A stretch of DNA of 64,000 nt, taken from NCBI GenBank assembly GCA_030248195.1, contig JASAND010010946.1, positions 22,871-86,870 of the forward strand, read 5' to 3'. Positions 10,741-18,571 of the stretch are shown here, in pieces (position 1 is the stretch's first letter; each line of letters opens with the position of its first letter). The DNA is from Trissonchulus latispiculum (lineage: Eukaryota; Nematoda; Enoplea; Enoplida; Ironidae). Below the pieces are notes generated by a model. The model saw only the letters and a program-made list of their open reading frames with translations, was not told the origin of the DNA and made no database searches. A program made the translations under genes and the position numbers.

Positions 10741-11154
10741 ATGACCAAGATGAGCCCAATCAAGGATATCCTGCAATGCGTTTTCATCATCACGCTTATT
10801 CTAGCCTTTATAATTAGTGTTTCTTTAAATATTTGGCTTTGGACCGGAAGTTGTGAGGAGCGGCTTCGTTTAGACTACCAAATAGACGGAAGGATACGGA
10901 TCTCCAAAGGATACTGTAATCGCCATATCTCCCAACACGTCTACTACGCTCCACCCCAGTTTAATGCAATTCTCGATCACTACTATAAATGCTCGGTAGG
11001 GAGTTGTATAACTGCCACAGCAAAGAACTGCCCCTTCATTTCAGAGGTATACAATTTTCAGATTTGTCTTGACGTCAATAAAAACATAGAAAGCGCTTAC
11101 CTCGGACCGATCTACCTTACAAAAAGCGAACTCAATGACTTGTATTCCTTGTGA
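10741..11154 (+). CDS. Small N-terminally anchored, Cys-rich membrane protein (unknown)
   Basis: 137 aa. Residues ~12-34 (CVFIITLILAFIISVSLNIW) are a strong transmembrane or signal-anchor segment. The remainder is a soluble domain with about seven cysteines (after CEERL, YCNRH, YKCSVGSC, NCPF, QICL), as in a disulphide-bonded ectodomain. I do not recognise the family. It is the first gene of the plus-strand block and overlaps the ATPase gene by 20 nt, so it is probably expressed with the virion genes. An entry, egress or membrane role is possible but unproven. Start: first ATG after the control region; a second ATG follows three codons later. Confidence 0.75.
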   Translation: MTKMSPIKDILQCVFIITLILAFIISVSLNIWLWTGSCEERLRLDYQIDGRIRISKGYCNRHISQHVYYAPPQFNAILDHYYKCSVGSCITATAKNCPFISEVYNFQICLDVNKNIESAYLGPIYLTKSELNDLYSL

Positions 11155-11983
11155 CTTTCTCTACTTTAAGCACCCCTTCACCTGCATGGTGTCGGCCCCA
11201 ACTAAAGCAGGAAAGACTACGTTCGTATCAAAACTTGTGAAAAATGCACATAGATTAATAAGACCTCCCCCTAAAAGAGTTATTTGGTGTTTTACGGAGT
11301 GGCAAGCGGCCTACGAAAAAATTAATGCAGAGTTTATTGAGGGTTTACCTGACTTAGAGCAGCTAAAAGGGAGCACAGAACCGATTTTACTAATTCTTGA
11401 CGATCTTATGGATGAGGTAAAAAAGGACTCTAAACTGGTTAGACTGTTTACCCGGGGATGCCACCACTGGTCTTGCAGCGTTATCCACATTACCCAGGAC
11501 CTATTTTATGATAAACAAAGAACTAACCGAATAAACTGCCAATACATAGTTTTAATGAAAAATCCAGCAGACAAGCTAACGGCAATGAATCTAGCTCGAC
11601 AAATGTTTCCAACTAACACCGCTTACTTTATGGAATCTTTCAACCACGCAACCTCAAAACCCCACGGTTACCTATTAATTGACCTCGACCAAGACACCCC
11701 AGAGCAGTACCGCCTTAGAACGGATATTTTCGACCAGACTGGAGTATACCTACCGAAATCAATAAAAACGGAAGGGATCAAGAGCATAATCAATACACAT
11801 AAATCAGCAAACGAAATTAAATCAATAAAAACGCAAACACACAATCCGATAATCGCATTCAACGTCAATAAAAACGCAAAATGGCAACGAGATTTGAAAG
11901 TAATCTTCCCTGTCTCATACATCTCTGTAACTGTAAGAAAAAGGTCAGAGAAGCTATCATTGAAAGCAGCGATCTTAGTCTAA
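11135..11983 (+). CDS. FtsK/HerA-type genome-packaging ATPase
   Basis: 282 aa P-loop ATPase. The Walker A motif is SAPTKAGKTT (residues 20-29), with A/S in place of the usual first glycine as in many Polinton packaging ATPases. Walker B is ILLILDDLMDE (~84-94). The downstream segment with HITQDLFYD carries the sensor Gln region, and the LMKNPAD segment is also typical. In Polintons and adintoviruses this enzyme is thought to pump DNA into the capsid. It overlaps the preceding gene by 20 nt and the next by 103 nt. The last ~60 residues are low in conserved features and lie over the next gene's start. Confidence 0.92.
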   Translation: MTCIPCDFLYFKHPFTCMVSAPTKAGKTTFVSKLVKNAHRLIRPPPKRVIWCFTEWQAAYEKINAEFIEGLPDLEQLKGSTEPILLILDDLMDEVKKDSKLVRLFTRGCHHWSCSVIHITQDLFYDKQRTNRINCQYIVLMKNPADKLTAMNLARQMFPTNTAYFMESFNHATSKPHGYLLIDLDQDTPEQYRLRTDIFDQTGVYLPKSIKTEGIKSIINTHKSANEIKSIKTQTHNPIIAFNVNKNAKWQRDLKVIFPVSYISVTVRKRSEKLSLKAAILV

Positions 11984-12216
11984 TTAGAACGATCCTAGAC
12001 TGCATTGAGAACGTACTTTCTGGAAACGTCGAACTAACTGAAGCAGACAAAAGAGCTCTACGCAAACACGTGAACACGCTACGAACTTTGAGAGATAAGA
12101 AAGTAAAACTTAAAGACAAGAAGGAAATTATAGTTCAGAAGGGTGGCTTTATCCCCGCTCTCCTCGGTCCGCTAATTGGGATAGTCAGTGGCATTGCAAG
12201 TAGCTTTATAAAATAA
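11881..12216 (+). CDS. Conserved small Polinton protein with QKGGF...LL hydrophobic tail
   Basis: 111 aa. A basic, helical N-terminal and middle region (CIENVLSGNVELTEADKRAL, then a DKKVKLKDKKEIIVQKGG basic stretch) leads into a glycine/hydrophobic C-terminus, GGFIPALLGPLIGIV. This arrangement is one of the most widespread small ORFs of Polintons and adintoviruses. I know it as a conserved protein of unproven function; its amphipathic tail suggests a membrane-active or virion-associated role. It overlaps the ATPase gene in another frame, and its stop shares a base with the next start. Confidence 0.85.
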   Translation: MATRFESNLPCLIHLCNCKKKVREAIIESSDLSLIRTILDCIENVLSGNVELTEADKRALRKHVNTLRTLRDKKVKLKDKKEIIVQKGGFIPALLGPLIGIVSGIASSFIK

Positions 12217-12917
12217 TGGAGTACTCAATCCTAGTTAAACCAGAAGAGTTCGATCAGCATCAAGAAATTCTAGAAAAAGATGTCGTAGAAAAGTTAAAAG
12301 GCAAAGAATCTGCCGACACAAAGCTAAAAAAGTACCAACAGGCTAATTACAGAAGACGGTTTTTAAAGGAAAAGCCCTATAAGTTAGACATAACCACTAC
12401 AGAACCCACCGAACAGGCTCTTCCCGACATTGTCTCCACCCTACCTATAACCCTCCAAAGTAAAGGCAAAAACCTCATTGACTTCGTCCAATCTATTCCC
12501 GACTTCAAAGTAAACGAAAAAGGGGAAATTGAGTATAAGGGGAAATCTGAGCCGGGTTCTAGAATCTTCGACCTAATTCATGACTTTGTCCGCAACCGTA
12601 GAACTGTTTCTCCTGCAAGAGGTTGGGAATTGTTCGCAGAGGCACTAAGGGAAAGTAATGTTCCAAGAGAGTTTATCGGCAATCGTCAACGTTGGGAAGC
12701 AATAAAAGGCACCCCTTCTATAGTAGACACGGTTGAGCGAATACGAAAAGTAAGGCAGAGACTCCAATTCGGAACGGGACGCTACGTAAATCAACCTAAA
12801 ACAGACAAACCAGTTAGATCTAAACCGAAATTTCTGCAAAAACGTACAAAAGGTGCAAAACGGAAACATTTTAACTTCAATAAAGCACTGGCAAAACTAA
12901 AATGGAAGACCTTCTGA
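12216..12917 (+). CDS. Conserved Polinton protein of unknown function
   Basis: 233 aa, highly charged. The recognisable core is at about 95-170: FKVNEKGEIEYKG, then PGSRIFDLIHDFVRNRR, then GWELFAEALRESNVPREFIG with an RW shortly after. This block is conserved in Polintons just upstream of the integrase or capsid genes. The C-terminal ~60 residues are Lys/Arg-rich (KRTKGAKRKHFNFNK), suggesting nucleic-acid contact. It lies between the small GGF protein (1-nt overlap) and the integrase (16-nt overlap). No enzymatic motif is seen. Confidence 0.8.
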   Translation: MEYSILVKPEEFDQHQEILEKDVVEKLKGKESADTKLKKYQQANYRRRFLKEKPYKLDITTTEPTEQALPDIVSTLPITLQSKGKNLIDFVQSIPDFKVNEKGEIEYKGKSEPGSRIFDLIHDFVRNRRTVSPARGWELFAEALRESNVPREFIGNRQRWEAIKGTPSIVDTVERIRKVRQRLQFGTGRYVNQPKTDKPVRSKPKFLQKRTKGAKRKHFNFNKALAKLKWKTF

Positions 12918-13957
12918 CCAAATTATATTACGATCCTACCCAACCCTCAGCGTTTTCCGGTATAAACACTTTAGCAAAAGCAGCAGGGATTTCTCAAAAA
13001 CGGGTCAAGGGGTGGCTGGGAAAGCAATATACCTACTCCATTCACAAACCAATAAAGCGAAAGTATCCCCACCTTAGTTACGTATTCCATGATATAGATG
13101 AGCAGTGGCAAATTGACTTAGCAGACATGGCAAACCTAGCTGACCAAAACGACAATTACCACTTTCTACTAACCTGTATAGATGGATTCAGCAAGTACGC
13201 CTGGGTAGAGCCTGTAAAAAGCAAATCGGGGGCTGACATTACTGCGGCGTTCGAGAACATTCTAGCTCAGGGACGTAAACCTCAGAAAGTGTTAAGTGAC
13301 AGAGGGAAAGAATTCCAGAATAACAAGTTTCAAAGTTTACTAAAAGCAAAGGACATTCGCTACTACACCTGCAATAACCCAGACATAAAATGCAGCATAG
13401 TTGAGCGTTTTAACAGAACCCTGAAGACAAAAATATGGAAGTACTTTACGCGGACAAGGAGCTACAGGTACCTAGACATTCTCCAAAGTTTCGTAAGTGG
13501 TTATAACAATTCAAAGCACCGTACAATTAAAATGACACCAACAGAGGCTTCGATACCAGAGAATGAGGCAAGAGTAAGAGAAATATTCCTAAGTAAGGGG
13601 GACAGGTTAAGCAAGCAGTTTGAAATAGGTGACATCGTTCGAATAAGCAAGACTAAAGGGAGATTTGAGAAAGGCTACCTACCAAATTGGTCAGAGGAAC
13701 TTTTCAAAATAAAGTCGGTTCACCCAAGCGGAATGTACGAACTTGAAGACTTAGCCGATGAACCAATACAGGGCCTATTCTATCCCGAGGAGTTACAAAA
13801 AGTAGATAAACCAGACTCTTATTGGGTTGAAAAGGTAATAAAAACTCGGAAGCGGGGTAGAAGGAAAGAGTATTTTGTCAAGTGGTTAGGCTATCCAGAT
13901 AAGTTCAATAGTTGGATATCAGAAAATGACGGATTTCTATATGTTCCTCCCCAGTAA
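12902..13957 (+). CDS. int: Retroviral-type DDE integrase with C-terminal chromodomain
   Basis: 351 aa. Joins element ends to host DNA. The catalytic triad is visible: D72 (WQIDLAD), D133 (VLSDRGKEF) and E169 (SIVERFN), with exactly 35 residues between the last two as in retroviral integrases. The N-terminus looks helical (AAGISQKRVKGWLG) rather than showing a clear HHCC zinc motif. Residues ~306-351 form a chromodomain (YWVEKVIK, YFVKWLGYPDKFNSW), which in other integrases directs insertion to modified histones. It overlaps its neighbours on both sides (16 and 32 nt). No damage is seen, so integration activity is plausible. Confidence 0.95.
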   Translation: MEDLLTKLYYDPTQPSAFSGINTLAKAAGISQKRVKGWLGKQYTYSIHKPIKRKYPHLSYVFHDIDEQWQIDLADMANLADQNDNYHFLLTCIDGFSKYAWVEPVKSKSGADITAAFENILAQGRKPQKVLSDRGKEFQNNKFQSLLKAKDIRYYTCNNPDIKCSIVERFNRTLKTKIWKYFTRTRSYRYLDILQSFVSGYNNSKHRTIKMTPTEASIPENEARVREIFLSKGDRLSKQFEIGDIVRISKTKGRFEKGYLPNWSEELFKIKSVHPSGMYELEDLADEPIQGLFYPEELQKVDKPDSYWVEKVIKTRKRGRRKEYFVKWLGYPDKFNSWISENDGFLYVPPQ

Positions 13958-14699
13958 CACGGGGGACTTCAAAACTAACTCTCTAAATGATTATCGGGTT
14001 AAGCTCCCTCATAGAATAAAATTACAGGGTGAGTGGGAAGTTGCTCTCGTAGAAATGATGTATCCAGTGACTTGGGGTAATCTTTCTGCAGCTAACTCGG
14101 CCGTCTCCTTTAAGTTTCCTGACAAGACCTCAATGGTTAAACTCCTACCTAAACGACACTACGAAACAGTGGACGACCTATGTGATGCAATTAATTTCAC
14201 TATACTTAACATGGAACACCCCGTCACAGGCGAGAGAGCACCAATTAAATTTAGATTCGATGGGTATAGGCACAGGGTAATGTTTTCAATACCAAAGACC
14301 TTTCCCAATACCGTTAAGTTAAGCAAAAATCTCTGGATGATGTTAGGTTACTACCCCGACCCAATGCAAAGGGACGGTGATCCAGTAGATGACAAAATAG
14401 TTTTCGTAGCTGAGTCTGAACCTGATCTTAGACTGGGTTTCTACTCTCTCTTCGTTTACTGCGACCTGGTGGCTCCTCAAGTTATAGGAAACGCCCTGGT
14501 CCCACTCATTCGGGTAGTTACAACAGAGGGAACTCATGGGGCGGTAGTAAATAAGGAATACCACAATCCACATTACGTCCCTGTCCTTCACAAAGACTTC
14601 GATACTGTAGAAATCAATATAAACGATGATGCGGGAAGGCCTGTACAATTTGCATTCGGAAAAGTTTACGTTAAGCTTCACTTCAGAAGGCGACGATAA
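13926..14699 (+). CDS. Minor capsid (penton-type single jelly-roll) protein
   Basis: 257 aa. The N-terminus has the pattern FYMFLPSNTGDFKTNSLNDY, then VKLP and LQGEWEVALVEMMYPVTW, which marks the Polinton/adintovirus penton (minor capsid) family. The remainder is beta-rich. The length fits a single jelly-roll protein that caps capsid vertices. It starts inside the integrase 3' end and its stop overlaps the next ATG by one base. The neighbouring hexon-type gene supports the assignment. The call rests on motif recall and synteny, not on a structural comparison. Confidence 0.85.
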   Translation: MTDFYMFLPSNTGDFKTNSLNDYRVKLPHRIKLQGEWEVALVEMMYPVTWGNLSAANSAVSFKFPDKTSMVKLLPKRHYETVDDLCDAINFTILNMEHPVTGERAPIKFRFDGYRHRVMFSIPKTFPNTVKLSKNLWMMLGYYPDPMQRDGDPVDDKIVFVAESEPDLRLGFYSLFVYCDLVAPQVIGNALVPLIRVVTTEGTHGAVVNKEYHNPHYVPVLHKDFDTVEININDDAGRPVQFAFGKVYVKLHFRRRR

Positions 14700-15112
14700 T
14701 GCGCTGCCAGTACATACCCGAGACTCAAGATACTTGGGAGCTAACCCTACTTCAAACTGGTGGGGCGCTTCCTGCATACGCGGGGCTTCCGTACCAACGA
14801 GGAGCAGGGATAGGCAACATATTCCGGGGTTTATTTAGAGCCGCACTTCCAATTCTTAAACGAGTCGGTCTATCTGCAGGCAAAAGTCTAGCAAAAAACG
14901 CATTAGCCCTGGCGTCAGACGTAACCCAAGGTGAAGACATAAAAGCAGCTGCGAAACGGAGAGGTAAACAGTTTCTTGGTGAGACATTAACCGCTGCAGG
15001 TGAACATATTCAACAAGGTGAAGGTATTGGTCAAAGACCTAGATCTAACAACATAAAAGGAGTACGTGGACGAGGTAGACCACCGAAACAAAATTTAGAT
15101 ATATTCACATAA
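14699..15112 (+). CDS. Basic, Gly/Ala-rich virion core or membrane-active protein (pVI/pX-like candidate)
   Basis: 137 aa. After ~25 residues comes a Gly/Ala-rich amphipathic segment (GGALPAYAGLPYQRGAGIGN, then IFRGLFRAALPILKRVG). A Lys/Arg-rich middle and a GRGRPPK AT-hook-like motif lie near the C-terminus (~125-131). It sits between the penton-type and hexon-type genes with 1-nt overlaps. Adenoviruses place small protease-processed core and membrane-lytic proteins in such positions. The assignment is by composition and context. Glycine-rich sites near the N-terminus could be cut by the neighbouring adenain-like protease (inference). Confidence 0.7.
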   Translation: MRCQYIPETQDTWELTLLQTGGALPAYAGLPYQRGAGIGNIFRGLFRAALPILKRVGLSAGKSLAKNALALASDVTQGEDIKAAAKRRGKQFLGETLTAAGEHIQQGEGIGQRPRSNNIKGVRGRGRPPKQNLDIFT

Positions 15113-16359
15113 TGACTAAGCAAGTAGATTCGCGATCTCTCCCTGGGTTCAAGTCGGAACTGGACCTATTCTCTGTTCCACCTACCCAAGTCGCCGTTGA
15201 GCATGGGTACTGGGCGGAAATAGGACCCCAAAATCCGATTACAGACTCAGGGCCTTACCGTTTCAACCTTCCTAAAGATTCGTACATGCTCGATCTAAAC
15301 AAAAATTACCTCTATCTTAGGGTTAAAATTGAGGGCGATGCTGGGACTCCCATTAACCTTTTCGGCAAAACCTTTTTCCAGCGCTGCATAGTCAAACTTT
15401 CAGACAAGGAAATTTACAATTCGGGTCCCCACTACGCATACCAGGCTTACATTGAAACTATGCTAAATTACTCTCGAAATGCAAAAGAAGGCCATTTACA
15501 GGCTGCCGGCTACGAGTTCGACTCCGGTACACGAGGCACCTGGGTGGCAACAAAGTCCGCTGAGTTTATGGCACCGATCCACTGCGATCTATTCAAGCAA
15601 GAAAAGTACCTCCTAAGCGACTGTCAACTGACCATTGAGCTGCACCGAAACCCCGATGAGTTCTGTCTCAGTTCTCAGGGAAGCAGCAAAGTAAAGGTTG
15701 AGGACATGCGCTGGTACGTGAGAAAGGTTAAGTGTCAAGACTCTATGTCTCTCGCTATTGAAAATATTCTTTCTCAAGGGAACACCGCTAAGTACCCTAT
15801 CAGACGAACTAAGGTGGTGGCTAGACATCTGAGCGCAGGCATACAAACTATTGTCGAAAATTCTATATTCACTGGCCAACTTCCTAGAAAGGTGATTATC
15901 GGTGTAGTGAAATCTGAGGCGTTTAACGGTTCTCTGACAGCTGATCCCCTGACCCTGGAGACCATTAACATTACTGAAATTAGTCTAAAATGCGGGGACG
16001 AGTACATTCCTAGACAACCCATGAAAATTGACTTCTCTAAACCTCGGGGGTACACCTTCCCTTTTGTATTTCTTTTTGAAGCTATCGATATGGCCGGGGA
16101 TGACAAGGGGTGCTACATTAGCTACGCCGATTTCAAAGATGGTAACGCTTTCTTCGCCTTTGATCTCACACCGGATAACACAGACACCGGCGCAATGCAG
16201 TTAATTCGAGAGGGAGACGTCTCTCTGCGGATGGAACTGAGTAAAGCGTTGAGTGCTACAAGCTATCCACAGGGTGTTGAAATCATTATATACGGGGAGT
16301 TTGATAACCTTGTCTCAATCGACTATAACCGCACACCTTTCTTTGATTACGCCATATGA
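15112..16359 (+). CDS. Major capsid (hexon-type double jelly-roll) protein
   Basis: 415 aa. The N-terminal signature ELDLFSVPPTQVAVEHGYW, then ITDSGPYRFNLP, is the hallmark of the Polinton/adintovirus major capsid protein (in animal genomes often labelled F54H12.2-like). The length is within the usual range and the reading frame is undamaged. The C-terminus ends in a VEIIIYGEFDNLVSIDYNR block also typical of the family. It would form the trimeric hexon-like shell. Its stop overlaps the protease start in an ATGA arrangement, as expected for a co-expressed virion gene pair. Confidence 0.93.
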   Translation: MTKQVDSRSLPGFKSELDLFSVPPTQVAVEHGYWAEIGPQNPITDSGPYRFNLPKDSYMLDLNKNYLYLRVKIEGDAGTPINLFGKTFFQRCIVKLSDKEIYNSGPHYAYQAYIETMLNYSRNAKEGHLQAAGYEFDSGTRGTWVATKSAEFMAPIHCDLFKQEKYLLSDCQLTIELHRNPDEFCLSSQGSSKVKVEDMRWYVRKVKCQDSMSLAIENILSQGNTAKYPIRRTKVVARHLSAGIQTIVENSIFTGQLPRKVIIGVVKSEAFNGSLTADPLTLETINITEISLKCGDEYIPRQPMKIDFSKPRGYTFPFVFLFEAIDMAGDDKGCYISYADFKDGNAFFAFDLTPDNTDTGAMQLIREGDVSLRMELSKALSATSYPQGVEIIIYGEFDNLVSIDYNRTPFFDYAI

Positions 16360-16772
16360 ATACACTAGAAATTGAAAACACACTAGCTCCCCTCGTCCAA
16401 AATTTCGTTGGAGTCTTTCCCATCGACCACCTTCCTGATTCTGAGTATGAACCAAGCTGCTTCGTAGCCAACACCGACCCCTGCCAACTTCCTGGGCAAC
16501 ACTGGGTTGCGATGTACTTGGACGATTACGCTGAGTATTTCGATAGCTACGGCCGACCACCACTTAAAGAGTTTGATAAGTACGACAGATTGCAAAAACA
16601 TAACCCGGTTCGCTTACAAGATTACACCACTTTCGTCTGCGGTGAGTACTGCATCTACTTTCTCTATCACCGGGACTTAGGGTTTTCCTTTGAAGACATA
16701 ATCTCCTTTCTTCGAGAACGACCTTCGAAAAACGACGAAATTGTAAAAAGTTTTGTAGAATGTCTAAGGTAA
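16356..16772 (+). CDS. Adenain-like cysteine protease (maturation protease)
   Basis: 138 aa, smaller than adenovirus protease. It matches the C5/Ulp1-fold pattern: catalytic His49 in GQHWVAMY, acidic residue Asp63 in YFDSYG, oxyanion Gln88 in RLQDY and catalytic Cys99 in VCGEYCIYFL. Known relatives cleave capsid and core precursors during virion maturation; likely substrates here are the neighbouring structural proteins. The start overlaps the hexon gene stop (ATGA). A 32-codon ORF begins inside its 3' end. Confidence 0.92.
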   Translation: MNTLEIENTLAPLVQNFVGVFPIDHLPDSEYEPSCFVANTDPCQLPGQHWVAMYLDDYAEYFDSYGRPPLKEFDKYDRLQKHNPVRLQDYTTFVCGEYCIYFLYHRDLGFSFEDIISFLRERPSKNDEIVKSFVECLR

Positions 16773-16858
16773 AATTGACCCTTCATAAATGGTCGGACAG
16801 AGAAGCTAGTCTAACAAGTCTTAGGTGTGAAATAATGGGAACGACTCTATCTTCCTAA
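16760..16858 (+). CDS. Very small ORF after the protease gene
   Basis: 32 codons, ATG at 16760, overlapping the protease gene end by 13 nt. It has no recognised motif. It ends just upstream of, and in a different frame from, a hydrophobic segment that opens the next frame (16831-17133). It could be a real short peptide or the 5' half of a frameshifted gene. Confidence 0.35.
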   Translation: MSKVKLTLHKWSDREASLTSLRCEIMGTTLSS

Positions 16859-16863
16859 TAGCG

Positions 16864-17133
16864 GTGATACTGACTGTCTTAGTGGGTGCACTTATCTCTC
16901 CAAAGTTTCTGTGTCTGGATAAAACAAAGATAGACCAACTCAGAAAATCTTTCAATCAAAAAGTTAATCTAACCGTCCTCGGAACTGAGCCTTGTTGGTA
17001 CTCTCTCAACATCGACTGGGGTGAAATATGCTTCAGTCACAACTATGACGTTTTAAGCGTCTCTATCCAAACAGTCCTCTTTAGGGCTCCCCAAGGAAAA
17101 GGGGCAAAAACCACTTGTATATACATAGTGTAG
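16864..17133 (+). CDS. Small hydrophobic-start protein without a clear ATG (unknown)
   Basis: An open frame of 89 codons from a GTG at 16864; the frame is open from about 16831. It begins with a membrane-like run (SIFLIAVILTVLVGALI) and carries three cysteines. No in-frame ATG precedes the hydrophobic run. The real start could therefore be non-AUG, reached by splicing or frameshift from the 16760 ORF, or the gene may be broken. The last ~20 codons fall in a sequence duplicated at the end of the 18110 gene. I do not recognise the family. Confidence 0.45.
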   Translation: MILTVLVGALISPKFLCLDKTKIDQLRKSFNQKVNLTVLGTEPCWYSLNIDWGEICFSHNYDVLSVSIQTVLFRAPQGKGAKTTCIYIV

Positions 17134-17270
17134 ATTAGGGACCAAAAAAAACTATAAAATCAAAAAACCACAAAAAAATTACAAAACAAAAACCATTAAT
17201 GCGGCCTGTGCGACAGCTCAGAAGGTTCCCAAGCCCTTCCGGTATGCCGGTAAAATCGCAGAGGGGTGGA
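17068..17270. repeat. Diverged duplicate of the right gene end plus inner TIR edge
   Basis: 17068-17113 (CCTCTTTAGGGCTCCCCAAG then GAAAAGGGG) matches 18379-18423. 17193-17270 (ACCATTAATG then CGGCC, TTCCCAAGCCC, ATCGCAGAGGGG) is a diverged version of the inner edge of the right TIR at 18567-18627. The order and spacing are the same in both places. A gene tail and the TIR border were apparently duplicated together. Confidence 0.7.
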
Positions 17271-17390
17271 AAATTAACTACACGAAGGGTGCATAAGGCC
17301 ACCAATAAAAGCAGTTTATAAAAGTAAAATATTTATGCAAACGGTCAACGTAAGTGGAAAGCCAAGCAACTATTAGCTAACTCAGAAGTC

Positions 17391-17454
17391 TATATAAACG
17401 ATCAAAACTTTGGCACCTCGTCAGTTTGACTTGATCTTTAGTCGTGAACGGTCG
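17391..17454 (+). promoter_or_regulatory. Core promoter of the RING gene: TATA, TCAGT initiator, DPE
   Basis: TATATAAA begins at 17391. A TCAGT initiator has A+1 at 17423, and GGTCG lies at 17450-17454, exactly +28 to +32. The same elements at the same spacing occur in the polB promoter. Both are followed by a GGTTYT stretch and CTCTCT/GATC sequence. The leader to the ATG at 17554 has no upstream ATG. Confidence 0.75.
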
Positions 17455-17553
17455 GTTTTCTCTCGCTCTCTCTGATCACTACGTTCAAATTGGATTTAAA
17501 TAAAAACAGAAAACAAACACGAATTGTAAGAAGTGTACATTAATCAGACTCTA

Positions 17554-18024
17554 ATGGAATCAACAATTGTTCCTTTCTCTCCTACTCCTCGTTGTAGGTT
17601 ATGTAAGAATACTTTGGAAAAGGTAGTAAACAGCTACTTTCACGAAAACGTAGATGCAACATTCCCACTTATTGGTCCAATATACTTATGTCGATTTTGT
17701 TACAGAACACATGGCAGGATAAGGATGGTACTGTGCCGTACTAATTTACTGCCAGACGTACAGATAATGCAGTTTACAACTGACATGCCAGAGCACCAAA
17801 CGTTTTGTTTCTTAAAGCCTAGGTCAAACTGCCCAATCTGTCTGCAAGATTTTGATGGTAACCGAGTATGTCGCAAACTGAGGTGTGGTCACATATTTCA
17901 TGACTTTTGTATTATATCTTGGAATTTGAGAAACTATACCTGCCCGGTGTGTCGTTCTGAGGTAGAATACGTTGATCACCAGAGCAATATGAAGATCCTT
18001 GAAACAGGTGTTCTACTAGGTTAA
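17554..18024 (+). CDS. RING-finger protein (putative E3 ubiquitin ligase)
   Basis: 156 aa. The C-terminal C3H2C3 RING spans about residues 94-138: CPICLQDF, then CGHIFHDFC, then CPVC. All eight zinc ligands are present. The N-terminal half carries two further CxxC pairs (PRCRLCKN at ~14-17 and YLCRFCYR at ~47-50) that could bind another zinc. RING-H2 proteins usually recruit ubiquitin-conjugating enzymes; viruses often carry them to modify host defences, but the target here is unknown. I start at the first ATG after the predicted initiator. The gene has its own promoter, shared in design with polB, which suggests early expression (inference). Confidence 0.85.
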   Translation: MESTIVPFSPTPRCRLCKNTLEKVVNSYFHENVDATFPLIGPIYLCRFCYRTHGRIRMVLCRTNLLPDVQIMQFTTDMPEHQTFCFLKPRSNCPICLQDFDGNRVCRKLRCGHIFHDFCIISWNLRNYTCPVCRSEVEYVDHQSNMKILETGVLLG

Positions 18025-18109
18025 AAATGCAAATAAATAGTCAATAAAAGGACTAGGCGCATAACCATAGGAACTTTCTTCATCACTAAGAAGGATAGAT
18101 AACACAAAA

Positions 18110-18418
18110 ATGGCCGACAGGTATTACTGGAGTTATGTGGTGCCGACTACGAATGGTATTAGAGTGGGGCACTATCTTGGGGGGTATAGTTCGTACGAAG
18201 CTGCCAAGCAAGCTGCTTGTGCTCCTATAGCGGCATTTGGTCCTATTATTGGTTATCCCCCAACGATTGTTAAAATTGAAAGGATTGGAGGAGGAGAAGT
18301 ACTAACGACAACATTTCTTTCTATTGTCGACGGAATAGAACACACAGAACAAACTTTTCCTGGACACTCGCGGCTACCCAAACACTCCTCTTTAGGGGTC
18401 CCCAAGGAAAAGGGGTAA
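18110..18418 (+). CDS. Small unknown protein at the right end of the Polinton
   Basis: 102 aa from ATG 18110. The composition is ordinary, with no transmembrane segment. The N-terminal part (YYWSYVVPTTNGIRVGHYLG) is followed by an alanine-rich helix (SSYEAAKQAACAPIAAFG) and a beta-like stretch. I do not recognise the family. The final ~13 codons fall in the duplicated tail sequence shared with 17068-17113, read in a different frame. It is the last gene before the right TIR. Confidence 0.6.
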   Translation: MADRYYWSYVVPTTNGIRVGHYLGGYSSYEAAKQAACAPIAAFGPIIGYPPTIVKIERIGGGEVLTTTFLSIVDGIEHTEQTFPGHSRLPKHSSLGVPKEKG

Positions 18419-18571
18419 AAACCAACTAACCATCCATACAAACAATTGTACTAACAAATATACTAACTTTATATTAACAAATATAAAAATTTAAAAAAAT
18501 CAAAAAATCTGTCTGAAAAATTTGATAAAGTGGAATTAAAAATGAAAAAATAGAAAAACCCTAAAAACCAT

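Noticed and set aside
17533..17535. GTG as the RING gene start
   Set aside because: An ATG seven codons later (17554) is the first ATG after the predicted initiator.
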